Assembly: GCF_018889955.1 (NCBI RefSeq)
Contig: NZ_CP076545.1
Coordinates: 310,001-374,000, forward strand
Source: Collinsella sp. zg1085
Lineage (GTDB): Bacteria; Actinomycetota; Coriobacteriia; Coriobacteriales; Coriobacteriaceae
Reading direction: 5' to 3'
Length of the DNA: 64,000 nucleotides
Each line of letters starts with the position of its first letter. Within the stretch, counting starts at the first letter, position 1. Below, piece after piece: positions 37,585 to 46,520 of the stretch. Both the position numbers and the translations under genes were made by a program. The notes under the pieces are model-generated. The model saw nothing but the letters and a program-made list of their open reading frames with translations. It ran no database searches and was not told where the DNA came from.

Positions 37585-39396
37585 GTGCTGCTTGAGCAGA
37601 TAGCAAAACCATCCGATATACAGGCTTTTTCTATGCAACAGCTGCTCGACTTGTGTACCGAAATTCGCCAAGCTATCCTGTTTCGCTCATCGCTGGATGG
37701 CGGGCATGTGGGTTCAAATCTTGGCGTAGTTGAGTTGACGGTTGCGCTGCATCGGGTGTTTCATGCGCCACAAGATTGTATTTTGTTCGATGTCTCTCAT
37801 CAGACCTATGCGCATAAAATGTTAACTGGCCGAGCGGCTGCGTTTTTAGACGCTGAGCGGTTTTGTGAGGCCTCGGGTTTTGCGAATCCTTTTGAGTCTG
37901 AATATGATGCATTTGTGATGGGGCACACGTCAACATCTATAAGCTTGGCATGCGGATTTGCGCTCGCACGCGCACAACGTGGTAGCAGTGAAAACATTGT
38001 TGTTGTGATTGGCGACGGCTCGCTATCGGGTGGTATGGCGTTTGAGGGCTTGGATCACCTGGCTGAGCTGGGCGTGGGCGTCCTTGTGATTGTGAATGAC
38101 AATAATTGGTCTATTGCCGAGAATCATGGCGGAATATATCGTAATTTGGCTGAATTACGTCGTACACAGGGGACAGCATCTCATAATATATTTGAGGTAC
38201 TTGGCTTTGAATATCATTATCTTGAGGCGGGAAATAACCTCGAGCTGCTCATGAGTTCCTTGGCGTGTTATCGCGATTTAGACCATCCAGTGGTCTTGCA
38301 TGTGCATACACTAAAGGGTTGTGGTTTTGCACGTGCTGAAGCTGACCCTGAGGCTTGGCATCATCCTGGGGTATTTGAGCTGCTAAAAGGCGAGTGCGGT
38401 TTTGAGCAGGCAGATGGTGTGTGCAACTTGGCTCTGGGTACAGGTCAAACCCCCCAGACCCCCCAAACTTATGCTGACATCTCAGCGGATATTCTTCTGA
38501 AACGCATGAAGCAAGACCCGTTGCTGGTGAGTGTGAGTGCCGCAACACCGTATTTACTTGGTTTTAGCCCCGAAAAGCGCTCTCAAGCAGGCACACAATT
38601 TGTCGATGTTGGTATCGCCGAACAGCATGCAGTTAGCTTCGTAACTGCACTTGCAGCAGCTGGAGCACGTCCTGTGTTGGGAATTTATAGCGTCTTTTTG
38701 CAGCGTGCTTATGACCAACTTTGGCACGATATGTGTCTCAATAATGCGCCGGTGACCTTGGTTGTTTGCGGTTGTTCGGTTTATGGAAGCCATGATGCCA
38801 CGCACTTAGGTTTTTTTGATATTCCCTTGCTTGCGGGTTTGCCAAATTTGACCTATCTTGCTCCCGTTTGCTGCGAGGAATACGAGGCCATGCTTGCGTG
38901 GGCGATTGCCTATACGGGAGGTCCGGTGGCAATTCGTATGCCGGGACAAGGCATTATTTCACGACCTGATTTGGCACCAGCATCCAATATGTCATTTGCT
39001 GACCCGCGCTATCAGGTGGTTCGTAAAGGCTCTCGTGTCGCCATTCTTGGGCTAGGTTCGTTTTTTGAGTTGGGCGAGTCTGTTGCCGGGGCGCTTGCAA
39101 AGCATAATTTATATGCGACTGTTGTTAACCCCCGTTTTGCTTTAGGCGTTGATGCGCAAACTTTACACGAGTTGGCAGCATCGCATGAGCTAATTATTAC
39201 GCTTGAAGACGGTGTGCTTGAAGGCGGTTGGGGCGAGCAGCTTGCCCGTGAGCTGGGAACATCAGGCGTTGGCGTAAAGTGTTATGGATTTAAGAAGTCT
39301 TATCCTGATCGTTTTGATACCGAAGCTTTTTTGTATGAGCAGGGTTTAACTGTCAAGCAGATTAGCGAGGACGTACTCCATTATTTTGGAATGTAG
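37585..39396 (+). CDS. dxs: 1-deoxy-D-xylulose-5-phosphate synthase-like TPP enzyme
   Basis: 603 residues from GTG 37585, 10 bp after GGGAG; a GTG at 37567 lies before that site. It has the DXS order of domains: GGHVGSNLGVVELTVALH, GDGSLSGGMAFEGLD (TPP/metal), VNDNNWSIAENHGG, then VGIAEQHAVSF (catalytic Glu), YSVFLQRAYDQ and the C-terminal transketolase domain. DXS condenses pyruvate and glyceraldehyde phosphate in the non-mevalonate isoprenoid route and precedes vitamin B1/B6 synthesis. It departs from standard DXS: the conserved DRAG tetrad before GxDGxTHxG is replaced (CGCSVYGSHDATHLG), although Asp and His remain. It may be a divergent true DXS or a paralogue. No isoprenoid gene is nearby. 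Confidence 0.8.
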   Translation: MLLEQIAKPSDIQAFSMQQLLDLCTEIRQAILFRSSLDGGHVGSNLGVVELTVALHRVFHAPQDCILFDVSHQTYAHKMLTGRAAAFLDAERFCEASGFANPFESEYDAFVMGHTSTSISLACGFALARAQRGSSENIVVVIGDGSLSGGMAFEGLDHLAELGVGVLVIVNDNNWSIAENHGGIYRNLAELRRTQGTASHNIFEVLGFEYHYLEAGNNLELLMSSLACYRDLDHPVVLHVHTLKGCGFARAEADPEAWHHPGVFELLKGECGFEQADGVCNLALGTGQTPQTPQTYADISADILLKRMKQDPLLVSVSAATPYLLGFSPEKRSQAGTQFVDVGIAEQHAVSFVTALAAAGARPVLGIYSVFLQRAYDQLWHDMCLNNAPVTLVVCGCSVYGSHDATHLGFFDIPLLAGLPNLTYLAPVCCEEYEAMLAWAIAYTGGPVAIRMPGQGIISRPDLAPASNMSFADPRYQVVRKGSRVAILGLGSFFELGESVAGALAKHNLYATVVNPRFALGVDAQTLHELAASHELIITLEDGVLEGGWGEQLARELGTSGVGVKCYGFKKSYPDRFDTEAFLYEQGLTVKQISEDVLHYFGM

Positions 39397-39930
39397 CTTC
39401 ATAGAAAGTTTTATTGTCCGCGCAGGTCAGGGCTATATGTTTTTGGATGTGAAAATACTGCTATGTGAGACATTCAGGCTGAGTAAAGGCTGTGGGTGTT
39501 TTGCCGTGCAGGCTGTGTGAGATGTACGTTTTGCGCGGGGTGTACAGGCTTTGCAGGCATTTTGGCAGTGCGATGTATTCGGGTAGCACAAGCATGCGGT
39601 TAGTACTTTTGTGCAGTTTGCGAGAGGCGTTGTGGGTAGTTCGTGCTATGCGAGTTGCATGAAACACGTAGAATGTATGTAACATATAACCCGCGTGGCA
39701 CTTGCATAATACCAAAGCCCAGCATCTGAAACGTATTGTGCTCACACGTTACACGACACATGCCAATCAACTCCAGCACGCGCGGATACAGGTTATTTAA
39801 TACGCAACATGTACCGCCTTATGTGCAGCAAGCACATGCACGTCACTCAACGCACGATACCCAACTCGTACCGCACAATATCTAATACCCAACGCAAAAT
39901 ACCTGATATTCGACCCGTAACACACAGCGC

Positions 39931-40010
39931 GCGCTACGCGACACGCGACACGTATGCCGCAACGCGCAATGCGCGACACGCGACACGCGACACGTAACAC
40001 GCGAGATGAA
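39931..40010. repeat. degenerate tandem repeat of CGACACG units
   Basis: GCGACACGCGACACGTA (39938-39954) and GCGCGACACGCGACACGCG (from 39971) are separated by diverged units of the same composition. No spacers of constant length, so not a CRISPR array. Confidence 0.75.
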
Positions 40011-40054
40011 TGCTGCAACGCATATAACCCTTGCCAATAGTTACTCGCACCCTC

Positions 40055-40113
40055 ATGTCGCTTTCAATGAGTTGTATCTCAAGTTGTCTATCTGCTCCGC
40101 GTTGAAAGCGACA
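40055..40113. repeat. dispersed 60-bp palindrome, copy 5
   Basis: ATGTCGCTTTCAA (40055-40067) is inverted as TTGAAAGCGACA (40102-40113). Confidence 0.85.
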
Positions 40114-40287
40114 CACGTAAAGTTAGAACTAAATTAAACAAGTGCTATTTAAATAACTCTTGTAGTTTTATTCATCTAATCAGGCATTTTACCTGCGGTG
40201 ATAGATTGATGCGTCGATTTTGGTAGATGCACAAATATTATTTTCGATTCTCGAGCAATTCTCGTTTTTTGAGCGCATGCTTGAACT

Positions 40288-41265
40288 ATGACAATGATTC
40301 TCTCACATAACACCGCTTGGCTTGTATACAGATACATGCACAGAACAGATATTGCCCCACGGCGGAGGCGACTCTCGACCGCTCTTCTGAAGCAAGCTCC
40401 AACGGCGTTAGAGGTAGACCGCGCGAGGGAGATGCTTGCTTGTTTGTCCGATGAACCAGCTGAACTGCATGTGATTAACGTTGGAACTTCGCAGCGAGGT
40501 CGTCGGAAGGATGTGGTATATCATCGAACGAGCGCGGCATACCTAGGAGAGCTCATCTATTTGGGGAATGAAATATACATGGTTGCACCTGAGTTGCTTT
40601 TTATCCAAGCAGGACAGTGGATGAGTTTTTGGCAGCATGTTGAGTTTGGGTATGAACTGTGCGGCTCATATCTAGGGTTTCCGGTGTTTGCGAGGTCTGC
40701 TGATAATCAAAAGCGCGCTTCACTGAGGCGAGCGGTTTTGGCTCAGGCAATTTCAGTCCATGTGCATATGCGTGGCGTTGCGCGGGCTCGCCGAGCGCTT
40801 TGGTATGTACGCGAGGGGTCGCGTTCTCCTATGGAGACAGCAATGATGGTTTTGTGGGTTGTTCCAAAACGGCAAGGTGGTTTAGGGATTCGTGCAATTG
40901 AGATGGATGTTCATATTCCTATTGAAAGAGAGTTTCAAAATATGACTCGTCGCTCGCATTTTTATCTGGATGCTTATGTTAGACATGCTAGGCTGAACTT
41001 TGAATATGATGGTCGACAGCATCGTTTAGACACTCAAATTGCAACTGACCATGAGCGCGATAATGTTTTAGCAAGACAAGGAATACGCGTTTGTAGAATT
41101 TCAGCGTCACAGCTAAACATAGCATCCGAGTTTCGTCGCGTGGTAGCTTTTGTGGCTGAATGTTTGCGGTATAAGTTGCCGCAAGATGCGGACTATTATG
41201 TTAAACAGGATAAACTCAGACGATTTGTGATACGCCACTATGATATATATGCTCGGGCGGCGTAG
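40288..41265 (+). CDS. DUF559-like (restriction-endonuclease-fold) protein
   Basis: 325 residues. The C-terminal part (about 200-285) has a pattern like the Vsr/DUF559 nuclease fold: a conserved glutamate in SPMETAMM, an aspartate in YLDAYVRHARLNFEYDG with the E-x-D pair, then a H-x-x-R-D region (TDHERDNVLARQGIRVCRIS). The N-terminal 100 residues resemble a winged-helix/antitoxin-type domain as in AbiEi-like proteins, weakly. Such stand-alone proteins are common in Coriobacteria and actinobacteria with no proven role; association with defence or DNA transfer is only suggested. The start has no good ribosome site. The base composition is lower in GC than neighbouring genes and it follows a low-complexity region, hinting at acquisition. 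Confidence 0.6.
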   Translation: MTMILSHNTAWLVYRYMHRTDIAPRRRRLSTALLKQAPTALEVDRAREMLACLSDEPAELHVINVGTSQRGRRKDVVYHRTSAAYLGELIYLGNEIYMVAPELLFIQAGQWMSFWQHVEFGYELCGSYLGFPVFARSADNQKRASLRRAVLAQAISVHVHMRGVARARRALWYVREGSRSPMETAMMVLWVVPKRQGGLGIRAIEMDVHIPIEREFQNMTRRSHFYLDAYVRHARLNFEYDGRQHRLDTQIATDHERDNVLARQGIRVCRISASQLNIASEFRRVVAFVAECLRYKLPQDADYYVKQDKLRRFVIRHYDIYARAA

Positions 41266-41401
41266 TCTCGTGTGAAAACCTAAGTTTGAGTTGTATGCAT
41301 ATATGGATTACTTGAAGTATGAGATGCGTAATGAGTTTTCTCAATGTCAAAAATTAGATATGCTAAACAAAATGATTACAGAAAGTAGAAGGCGGATAGT
41401 T

Positions 41402-42025
41402 GTGAAAGCTGTTGTATATCGTGATTTTCAAAATTCAGACCAAGAGGCGTTAGTTGAGATTTTGCGTGCGCAATGGCACGCGCATTATACGGACACAACA
41501 ATCGGTAGTCTTGAGGCAACAGGAGATTTGGCGCATTTTCTTGGAAAGGCTACCTTTACTTGCGTTGCAGAGCTACATGGTGAGGCATGTGGGATTATTG
41601 CAGCGCGCATAGGAAAGGCAAGCCAGCAAACCCAGAAGTATTGGCAAGGCGTGTATGAAAAGGCTATGTCTGATTTGCAATTCCAAGACACGGGTGCGCA
41701 CGCGCATGGGTTGCAGTATTTTGATGCGGAGCAGCGTGTAAACCGGCAGCTCCTAGAGCGTTCTGGTATGTCTGGTTCTGCAGAGGTAGTCTTGCTGGCG
41801 GTTAGCCCAGCTGCGCGTGGGTATGGAGTTGGTCGGGCTCTGATTGACGCTGCACGTGCATATCTAGCAAGCCAACAAGCACTTCCTGCATATTTGTTCA
41901 CTGACACAAGTTGTACCTGGGAGTTTTATGAGCATCTAGGTTTTATACGCGAGGCACAGTATGTGACGAGCTTAGAGGAGCGGCAGGTGCTTCCTGAGGA
42001 GATGTATCTTTATCGTATTGAGTAA
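41402..42025 (+). CDS. GNAT family N-acetyltransferase
   Basis: 207 residues from GTG 41402, with GAAGGCGG upstream; the frame is open from 41291 and an ATG at 41372 is also possible. The acetyl-CoA site is clear: VVLLAVSPAARGYGVGRALIDAARAYL (motif A, R/Q-x-x-G-x-G/A form), preceded by a substrate domain and followed by CTWEFYEHLGFIREAQY (motif B). It transfers an acetyl group to an unknown amine. It probably shares a transcript with the preceding nuclease-fold gene; a T-tailed hairpin follows. Confidence 0.85.
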   Translation: MKAVVYRDFQNSDQEALVEILRAQWHAHYTDTTIGSLEATGDLAHFLGKATFTCVAELHGEACGIIAARIGKASQQTQKYWQGVYEKAMSDLQFQDTGAHAHGLQYFDAEQRVNRQLLERSGMSGSAEVVLLAVSPAARGYGVGRALIDAARAYLASQQALPAYLFTDTSCTWEFYEHLGFIREAQYVTSLEERQVLPEEMYLYRIE

Positions 42026-42058
42026 CTCGTTGGCTTTAACACAGAAGAAGCTGCTTTG

Positions 42059-42085
42059 AAACCTAGCCAATGGCTAGGTTTTTTC
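42059..42085 (+). terminator. rho-independent terminator after the GNAT gene
   Basis: AAACCTAGCC (42059-42068) pairs perfectly with GGCTAGGTTT (42072-42081) around AAT; the T run continues to 42084. Confidence 0.9.
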
Positions 42086-42143
42086 TTGTGCGGTTCGTGT
42101 TTGGAGAGGCGAGCGAGGAGAGGCGAGTGTTTGAGATGGAAGC

Positions 42144-42204
42144 AATGTCGCTATCAAGAGCGCGCGAGGGGAAGTTTTCTGATGCAGTGCGTTGAGGGCG
42201 ACAT
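42144..42204. repeat. dispersed 60-bp palindrome, copy 6
   Basis: ATGTCGCTATCAA (from 42145) is inverted as TTGAGGGCGACAT (42192-42204), a more diverged right arm. Confidence 0.75.
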
Positions 42205-42620
42205 AAGAAGCAAAAGGCTAGGGCGCGGAGAGAGAAAAAGGGGGATAACCTAGTAATCCCCCTGCGCACTTAATAGTCTTATCAATCCAAGCAATCCTGT
42301 GGCTAGATATGCTTGTTACCTAGCTCGGTAACTCAGCAGTCTAGCAACTTAACAGCTCAGCAACCTTGCAAGCTAATAACCCAACTTGGGAACCCGGCAA
42401 CTTTACAAGTAAGTCCAGCGGCTTAGCAAGAGCCTAGCAAGCCAACTGGCTGCAATAGCTTCAAGAAGCAAAGTAACCGCAGCTCTCTGCATTCGCAGCA
42501 CTCTTAGCAGCTCCGCACCCTAGGAAAAGCCTTACTTCTTTCAAGAGCTTCTCCTACGCCCGTAAAAATCTCAGGGGCTCACCACAGAAATCTATATATC
42601 GGTAGATATAGCGCCGGAAG

Positions 42621-44360
42621 CTATAAGGTCCACGATGCAGATTTTTTTTGCAGGTGAACCATATGAGCAAATAAGCCATGCTGCTCAAGAAGCTCTTGCG
42701 GGCTTCCTTGCTCGGAAACAGTACCATCCGAAAGCACTACAATCTTATCGGCATGTTCGACAGTTCGCATACGATGAGCAATAACAAGAACGGTTTTCCC
42801 TGCTAAAAGGCGTGATAAAGCCTCTTGAACATGTGTTTCATTTTCGACATCAAGCGACGCTGTGGCCTCATCAAGAAGAACAATCGGCGCGTCTTTGAGC
42901 AAGGCTCGCGCAATAGAAATGCGTTGGCGCTCACCACCTGAGAGCTGTGAGCCATTCTCGCCAATGCGGGTGTTGTATCCATCAGGCAGGCGCAGCGCAA
43001 ACTCATCGCACATAGCCGCCGCTGCTGCTGCTCGTACCTCATCATCACTTGCATCTTTTTTGCCAATACGAATGTTTTCCATAATGCTGGTATCAAAAAG
43101 AACAACATCTTGGAAGACCATGGAGTAGTGCCCAAGCAGCACTTCGGGATCGATTTGGGAGATGTCTACGCCGCCCATGCGCACGGTACCCGATTGAATA
43201 TCCCAAAAACGTGCAGCTAGCTTTGCAACAGTAGATTTACCACTGCCACTTGGTCCTACCAGCGCCGTAACTTGTCCCTCAGGTGCTGTGAATGAAATAT
43301 CGTCAAGCACTTGCGTTCCCGTGCCCTTATTGTATGCAAAGCTTACATGCTCAAAGCAGATATCGTGCCCCGAGGGTTCAAAGTGCGCTGAGCCTTCTTG
43401 TGTTGGATGGTTTTCGAGCTCCCGCATGCGATTAAGGCTATATTTCATATCGTTGAGTTCAGCGATAGCAGCTAAAATAACGCTAATTGGGTCATAAACA
43501 CGAGTAACTACCAGCAAAAAGGCAAATAGCACCATAAGGCTAATCTGATTAGAAATAACTAGGAGCGACCCCAGGAGAACGGTTGAGGCCATACCGAGGC
43601 GCAAAAACGCAGTAGTTGAGGTTACCGGCACCCCAAATGTATATTCGAGAGATATACGCGCTTGTTCGTAGTTATCAATTTCGTTGAACAGCTTTGTTTG
43701 ATACGTTTCGTTGGTGTTTGAGGAACGCAGCTCACGATTACATTCGATGTATTCTTGAAGTTTGTCAAGCATAGCAAGATGACAAGCGTTTTTGTGCTGG
43801 ATTTTTTTGCCACTGATTTTTTGGGTGCTCAGCAAAATAAGAATAGCAAGAGGCACCGGCCACAAGGCGGCAAGGGCAAGTTCCCAGTGGTATATAAAGA
43901 GCATGATTGCAATAATGCCGGTTGTAATACCCACAGCAAAAAGCCTTGGCATAATATGTGAAAACATACGTTCTTGGTCTGAACAGTCTTTAAGAATAAT
44001 TGAGGTCAAATCGGTAAGATCGCGCTGTCCAAAAAATGATAGAGGCAGTTTGCGCAAATGCTCAGACAGGCTAATTCGTTTACGGGCAGATTCGCCATAT
44101 ACAGCCACGTAGCTCAAGTTGTATTCGAGGTATTGCGTGATAAACATAGCCACTAAAACAGCCGCAATAGCAACAAGAAACCCGAGAAGGTCGGGAAGGG
44201 GCTGTTTAGCATCAAAGATGTGTTGCACGTACATCTCGCTTGCAAGAAATAGCACTGAGACGGGAGCCATTAGCGTTAGATTTGAAACAACGCAGGCAAG
44301 AATTCCCTTTTTAAAAACCGTGAAGCCTGTTTCACTTAATACAAAGGTGTCACGCAACAT
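42621..44360 (-). CDS. ABC exporter-fold transporter, fused membrane and ATPase domains (second subunit)
   Basis: 579 residues from ATG 44360 with GGAGG upstream; the start overlaps the end of the upstream gene by 11 bp, so translation is coupled. Six membrane helices (about 20-310) are followed by a complete ATPase: GPSGSGKST, MVFQDVVLFDTS, LSGGERQRISIARALL, IVLLDEATASLD. With the upstream homologue it forms a heterodimer. Pairs of this kind next to a divergent AraC regulator include the YbtPQ/IrtAB siderophore systems, which use the exporter fold for import. That reading is an inference; multidrug export is the alternative. Confidence 0.9.
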   Translation of the reverse strand: MLRDTFVLSETGFTVFKKGILACVVSNLTLMAPVSVLFLASEMYVQHIFDAKQPLPDLLGFLVAIAAVLVAMFITQYLEYNLSYVAVYGESARKRISLSEHLRKLPLSFFGQRDLTDLTSIILKDCSDQERMFSHIMPRLFAVGITTGIIAIMLFIYHWELALAALWPVPLAILILLSTQKISGKKIQHKNACHLAMLDKLQEYIECNRELRSSNTNETYQTKLFNEIDNYEQARISLEYTFGVPVTSTTAFLRLGMASTVLLGSLLVISNQISLMVLFAFLLVVTRVYDPISVILAAIAELNDMKYSLNRMRELENHPTQEGSAHFEPSGHDICFEHVSFAYNKGTGTQVLDDISFTAPEGQVTALVGPSGSGKSTVAKLAARFWDIQSGTVRMGGVDISQIDPEVLLGHYSMVFQDVVLFDTSIMENIRIGKKDASDDEVRAAAAAAMCDEFALRLPDGYNTRIGENGSQLSGGERQRISIARALLKDAPIVLLDEATASLDVENETHVQEALSRLLAGKTVLVIAHRMRTVEHADKIVVLSDGTVSEQGSPQELLEQHGLFAHMVHLQKKSASWTL

Positions 44361-46188
44361 AAGATGTGCCTCCAATTTTCCAAGAAACTGACGCTTGATA
44401 GTTCTTCCAAAGTTGTGCATAGCGACCGTTTGCCTGCAGCAGCGTTTCATGTGTTCCCTGCTCAACAAGTTGGCCTTGTTCCATAACATATATACAATCG
44501 GCGTGCATAACCGTTGAGAGGCGATGCGCAATCATGAGTACCGTTTTACCGTGGCAAAGCTTTGCAAAAGCTTGTTGAATAAGGGCTTCATTTTCGGGGT
44601 CTGCAAAGGCAGTAGCCTCATCCAAAACAATAATAGGTGCATCTTTTAAAATGGCACGGGCAAGGGCGATGCGCTGACGTTCTCCTCCAGAGAGATATAC
44701 ACCATGCGTACCAATGATGGTATCAAGACCCTGCGGCATCTTAGCAATAATATCGTCGCACTGAGCTGCATGCGCGGCGGCTTCAATATCTGCATCACGT
44801 GCATCAATGCGTCCTGCACGGATATTGTCGCGGATACTCTGTTTGAGGAGGTGGTCGTTTTGAAACACGCAGGCGATAGAATCCATGAGTACTGACGGCT
44901 CAATATGGCGCACATCAACGCCGCCAACTAGAACGCGCCCAGATGAAGCGTCCCAAAAGCGCGGGAAGAGACTAGCAAGCGTAGATTTTCCGCCTCCGCT
45001 CTCGCCAACAATGGCAACTGTTTGACCGGGAGCAATGCTCAGGCTGACATTGTTGAGCGCGTTACGGTTGGCTCCAGGATAGCTAAAACACACCTGTTCG
45101 AGTGTAAGTGAGCTATCTTGTGGACGCTGTGTTTCTTCCTCTGTTGCGCGTTTCATGATGGGCATTTCAAGAATAGATTGCACACGTACGATAGCATCTT
45201 TGCTTAATTCAATGGTTTCGCTTGCATACATAACCTTGTTCATGACTGAAGTTGTAAGAGAAGAAAACAGCGCGTAAAACAGAAAATCAATAACAAAAAG
45301 CTTGAAGTCGGTGGCATGTGCAGCCAGCAAAATACTTACGGGCACAATGATGGCAAAGGTGCCGTTGATAGCAACAAGCTGAGAAACCTGCGGCACGCGA
45401 CAAAAAATAGTGTATTTGGTTGCCATGTCGCGGTAGCTGATAATTGCCTCATGGAATGCCCTGCATGAATATACTGTCTGCTGAAACATTTTAAGCACCG
45501 GAATTCCGCGTACATATTCGGTTCCGGCTTCGCTCATGCGCGTTAATGCGTTTTGGTAGAGCTCCATAAAGCTACTATCTTCGCCATCGGCTTTATGAGT
45601 AAACATCAATGAAAGCGCAGCAATTGAAATGACGATGGGAATGAGGCAAACCGCTCCCATAATAGGGTCAAATAAGAACATGCAGATAATGTAGGCAATA
45701 GGTGCCACGATGGATGCGACAAAGTCGGGCAGTTTATGCGCAATCAAATCCTCTGTTTGACCAGCTGAAATGTCGATAATACGCCGAATATTTCCGCTTG
45801 CTGTTTGGTCAACAAGTCCCAAGCTGACACGGTCTAGGTGATTGATGCAGGTCTTGCGCATATTGCTTGCAATACGAAAGGCGCAGTTATGTGTCATCAT
45901 GAGCGCACAGAAGTACAAGAAGCTTCCTGCAACAACGGCAGCAAAGGCACCCCATGCATAGGGGGCAACATCGCTTGCTTGGTCATAATAGGGTGCTACC
46001 AGTATAAAGTTTCTAATGATGTACCAAACAAGAACAAAGGGGACAACAGTAAGAACGCCGTTAAGCGCGGCAAGCAAGCAGCCTAGATAGGCTCGCCAAG
46101 CATGCGAGTCTGCATAAACGGCAAGCTGCTTGAACGGGTGCAAATCTTTGCTGGGCTCCGTGTTGGGTGCTACTGCAGGCTGAGACAT
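44350..46188 (-). CDS. ABC exporter-fold transporter, fused membrane and ATPase domains (first subunit)
   Basis: 612 residues from the second ATG at 46188, correctly spaced from AAAGGA; an ATG at 46194 abuts the site. Six membrane helices (residues 30-330), with the coupling region REGxE-type EAGTEYVRGIPVLKMF, are followed by Walker A GESGGGKST, CVFQNDHLL, LSGGERQRIALARAIL and IIVLDEATAFADPE. The Walker-B-adjacent glutamate is retained in both subunits, so both sites could hydrolyse ATP. It is the first gene of a two-gene operon divergent from an AraC regulator. Confidence 0.9.
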   Translation of the reverse strand: MSQPAVAPNTEPSKDLHPFKQLAVYADSHAWRAYLGCLLAALNGVLTVVPFVLVWYIIRNFILVAPYYDQASDVAPYAWGAFAAVVAGSFLYFCALMMTHNCAFRIASNMRKTCINHLDRVSLGLVDQTASGNIRRIIDISAGQTEDLIAHKLPDFVASIVAPIAYIICMFLFDPIMGAVCLIPIVISIAALSLMFTHKADGEDSSFMELYQNALTRMSEAGTEYVRGIPVLKMFQQTVYSCRAFHEAIISYRDMATKYTIFCRVPQVSQLVAINGTFAIIVPVSILLAAHATDFKLFVIDFLFYALFSSLTTSVMNKVMYASETIELSKDAIVRVQSILEMPIMKRATEEETQRPQDSSLTLEQVCFSYPGANRNALNNVSLSIAPGQTVAIVGESGGGKSTLASLFPRFWDASSGRVLVGGVDVRHIEPSVLMDSIACVFQNDHLLKQSIRDNIRAGRIDARDADIEAAAHAAQCDDIIAKMPQGLDTIIGTHGVYLSGGERQRIALARAILKDAPIIVLDEATAFADPENEALIQQAFAKLCHGKTVLMIAHRLSTVMHADCIYVMEQGQLVEQGTHETLLQANGRYAQLWKNYQASVSWKIGGTSYVA

Positions 46189-46520
46189 ATGCATTCCTTT
46201 CTTTAGTAGCTTTGCGGGAACGTGCTGAAGAGGCGGCTGAGTGGACGGCGCAGGATGGTTGTTGATGGGGCTACCGTGAATGATGTGCGTGTCATGTCGC
46301 TATCAACGACGACCAACGGCTGAGTAAGAGATGCTCGTCGTTGAAAGCGACATAGTTGTTTTGTTACAGGTTCCATACGCATTTCCCTTCGAGTTTTACA
46401 GCGTACTCTGTTAAGATTAACCATAACTAACTTATTCAAGTAAGGGCCATTGACCTCAGTGAGTATGCGAATAAGGACGCGCGCCTAAATTATTTGGACG
46501 CGCGGCTAACAGGAGGACGT
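46189..46520. other. divergent promoter region between the ABC pair and the AraC gene
   Basis: 332 bp. Palindrome copy 7 is at 46294-46353. A candidate promoter for the AraC gene is TTGACC (46450-46455), 16 bp, TAAGGA (46472-46477). AT-rich sequence at 46405-46440 (TTAAGATTAACCATAACTAA) could bind the regulator. Confidence 0.4.
46294..46353. repeat. dispersed 60-bp palindrome, copy 7
   Basis: ATGTCGCTATCAA (46294-46306) is inverted as TTGAAAGCGACAT (46341-46353). The interior extends the stem: ACGACGA against TCGTCGT. Confidence 0.88.

Larger units (their letters stand above)
39397..40287. other. 891-bp gene-free region with simple repeats and palindrome copy 5
   Basis: After dxs the sequence becomes low-complexity. 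39795-39930 is AC-rich (ACGCAAC, ACCCAAC-like words). 39931-40010 has tandem CGACACG units. The palindrome is at 40055-40113. An AT-rich stretch (40125-40270) precedes the next gene and probably holds its promoter. No credible reading frame. Confidence 0.65.
42026..42620. other. 595-bp intergenic region: terminator, palindrome, CAGCAA-rich tract
   Basis: Between the convergent GNAT and ABC exporter genes. After the terminator and palindrome copy 6 (listed) the stretch 42290-42480 is low-complexity, rich in AGCAA, TAGCAA and CTTAGCAA words. No gene is seen. Confidence 0.6.

Noticed and set aside
39931-40010. CRISPR-like array
   Set aside because: The units are 7-8 bp and tandem without unique spacers, and no cas genes are nearby.
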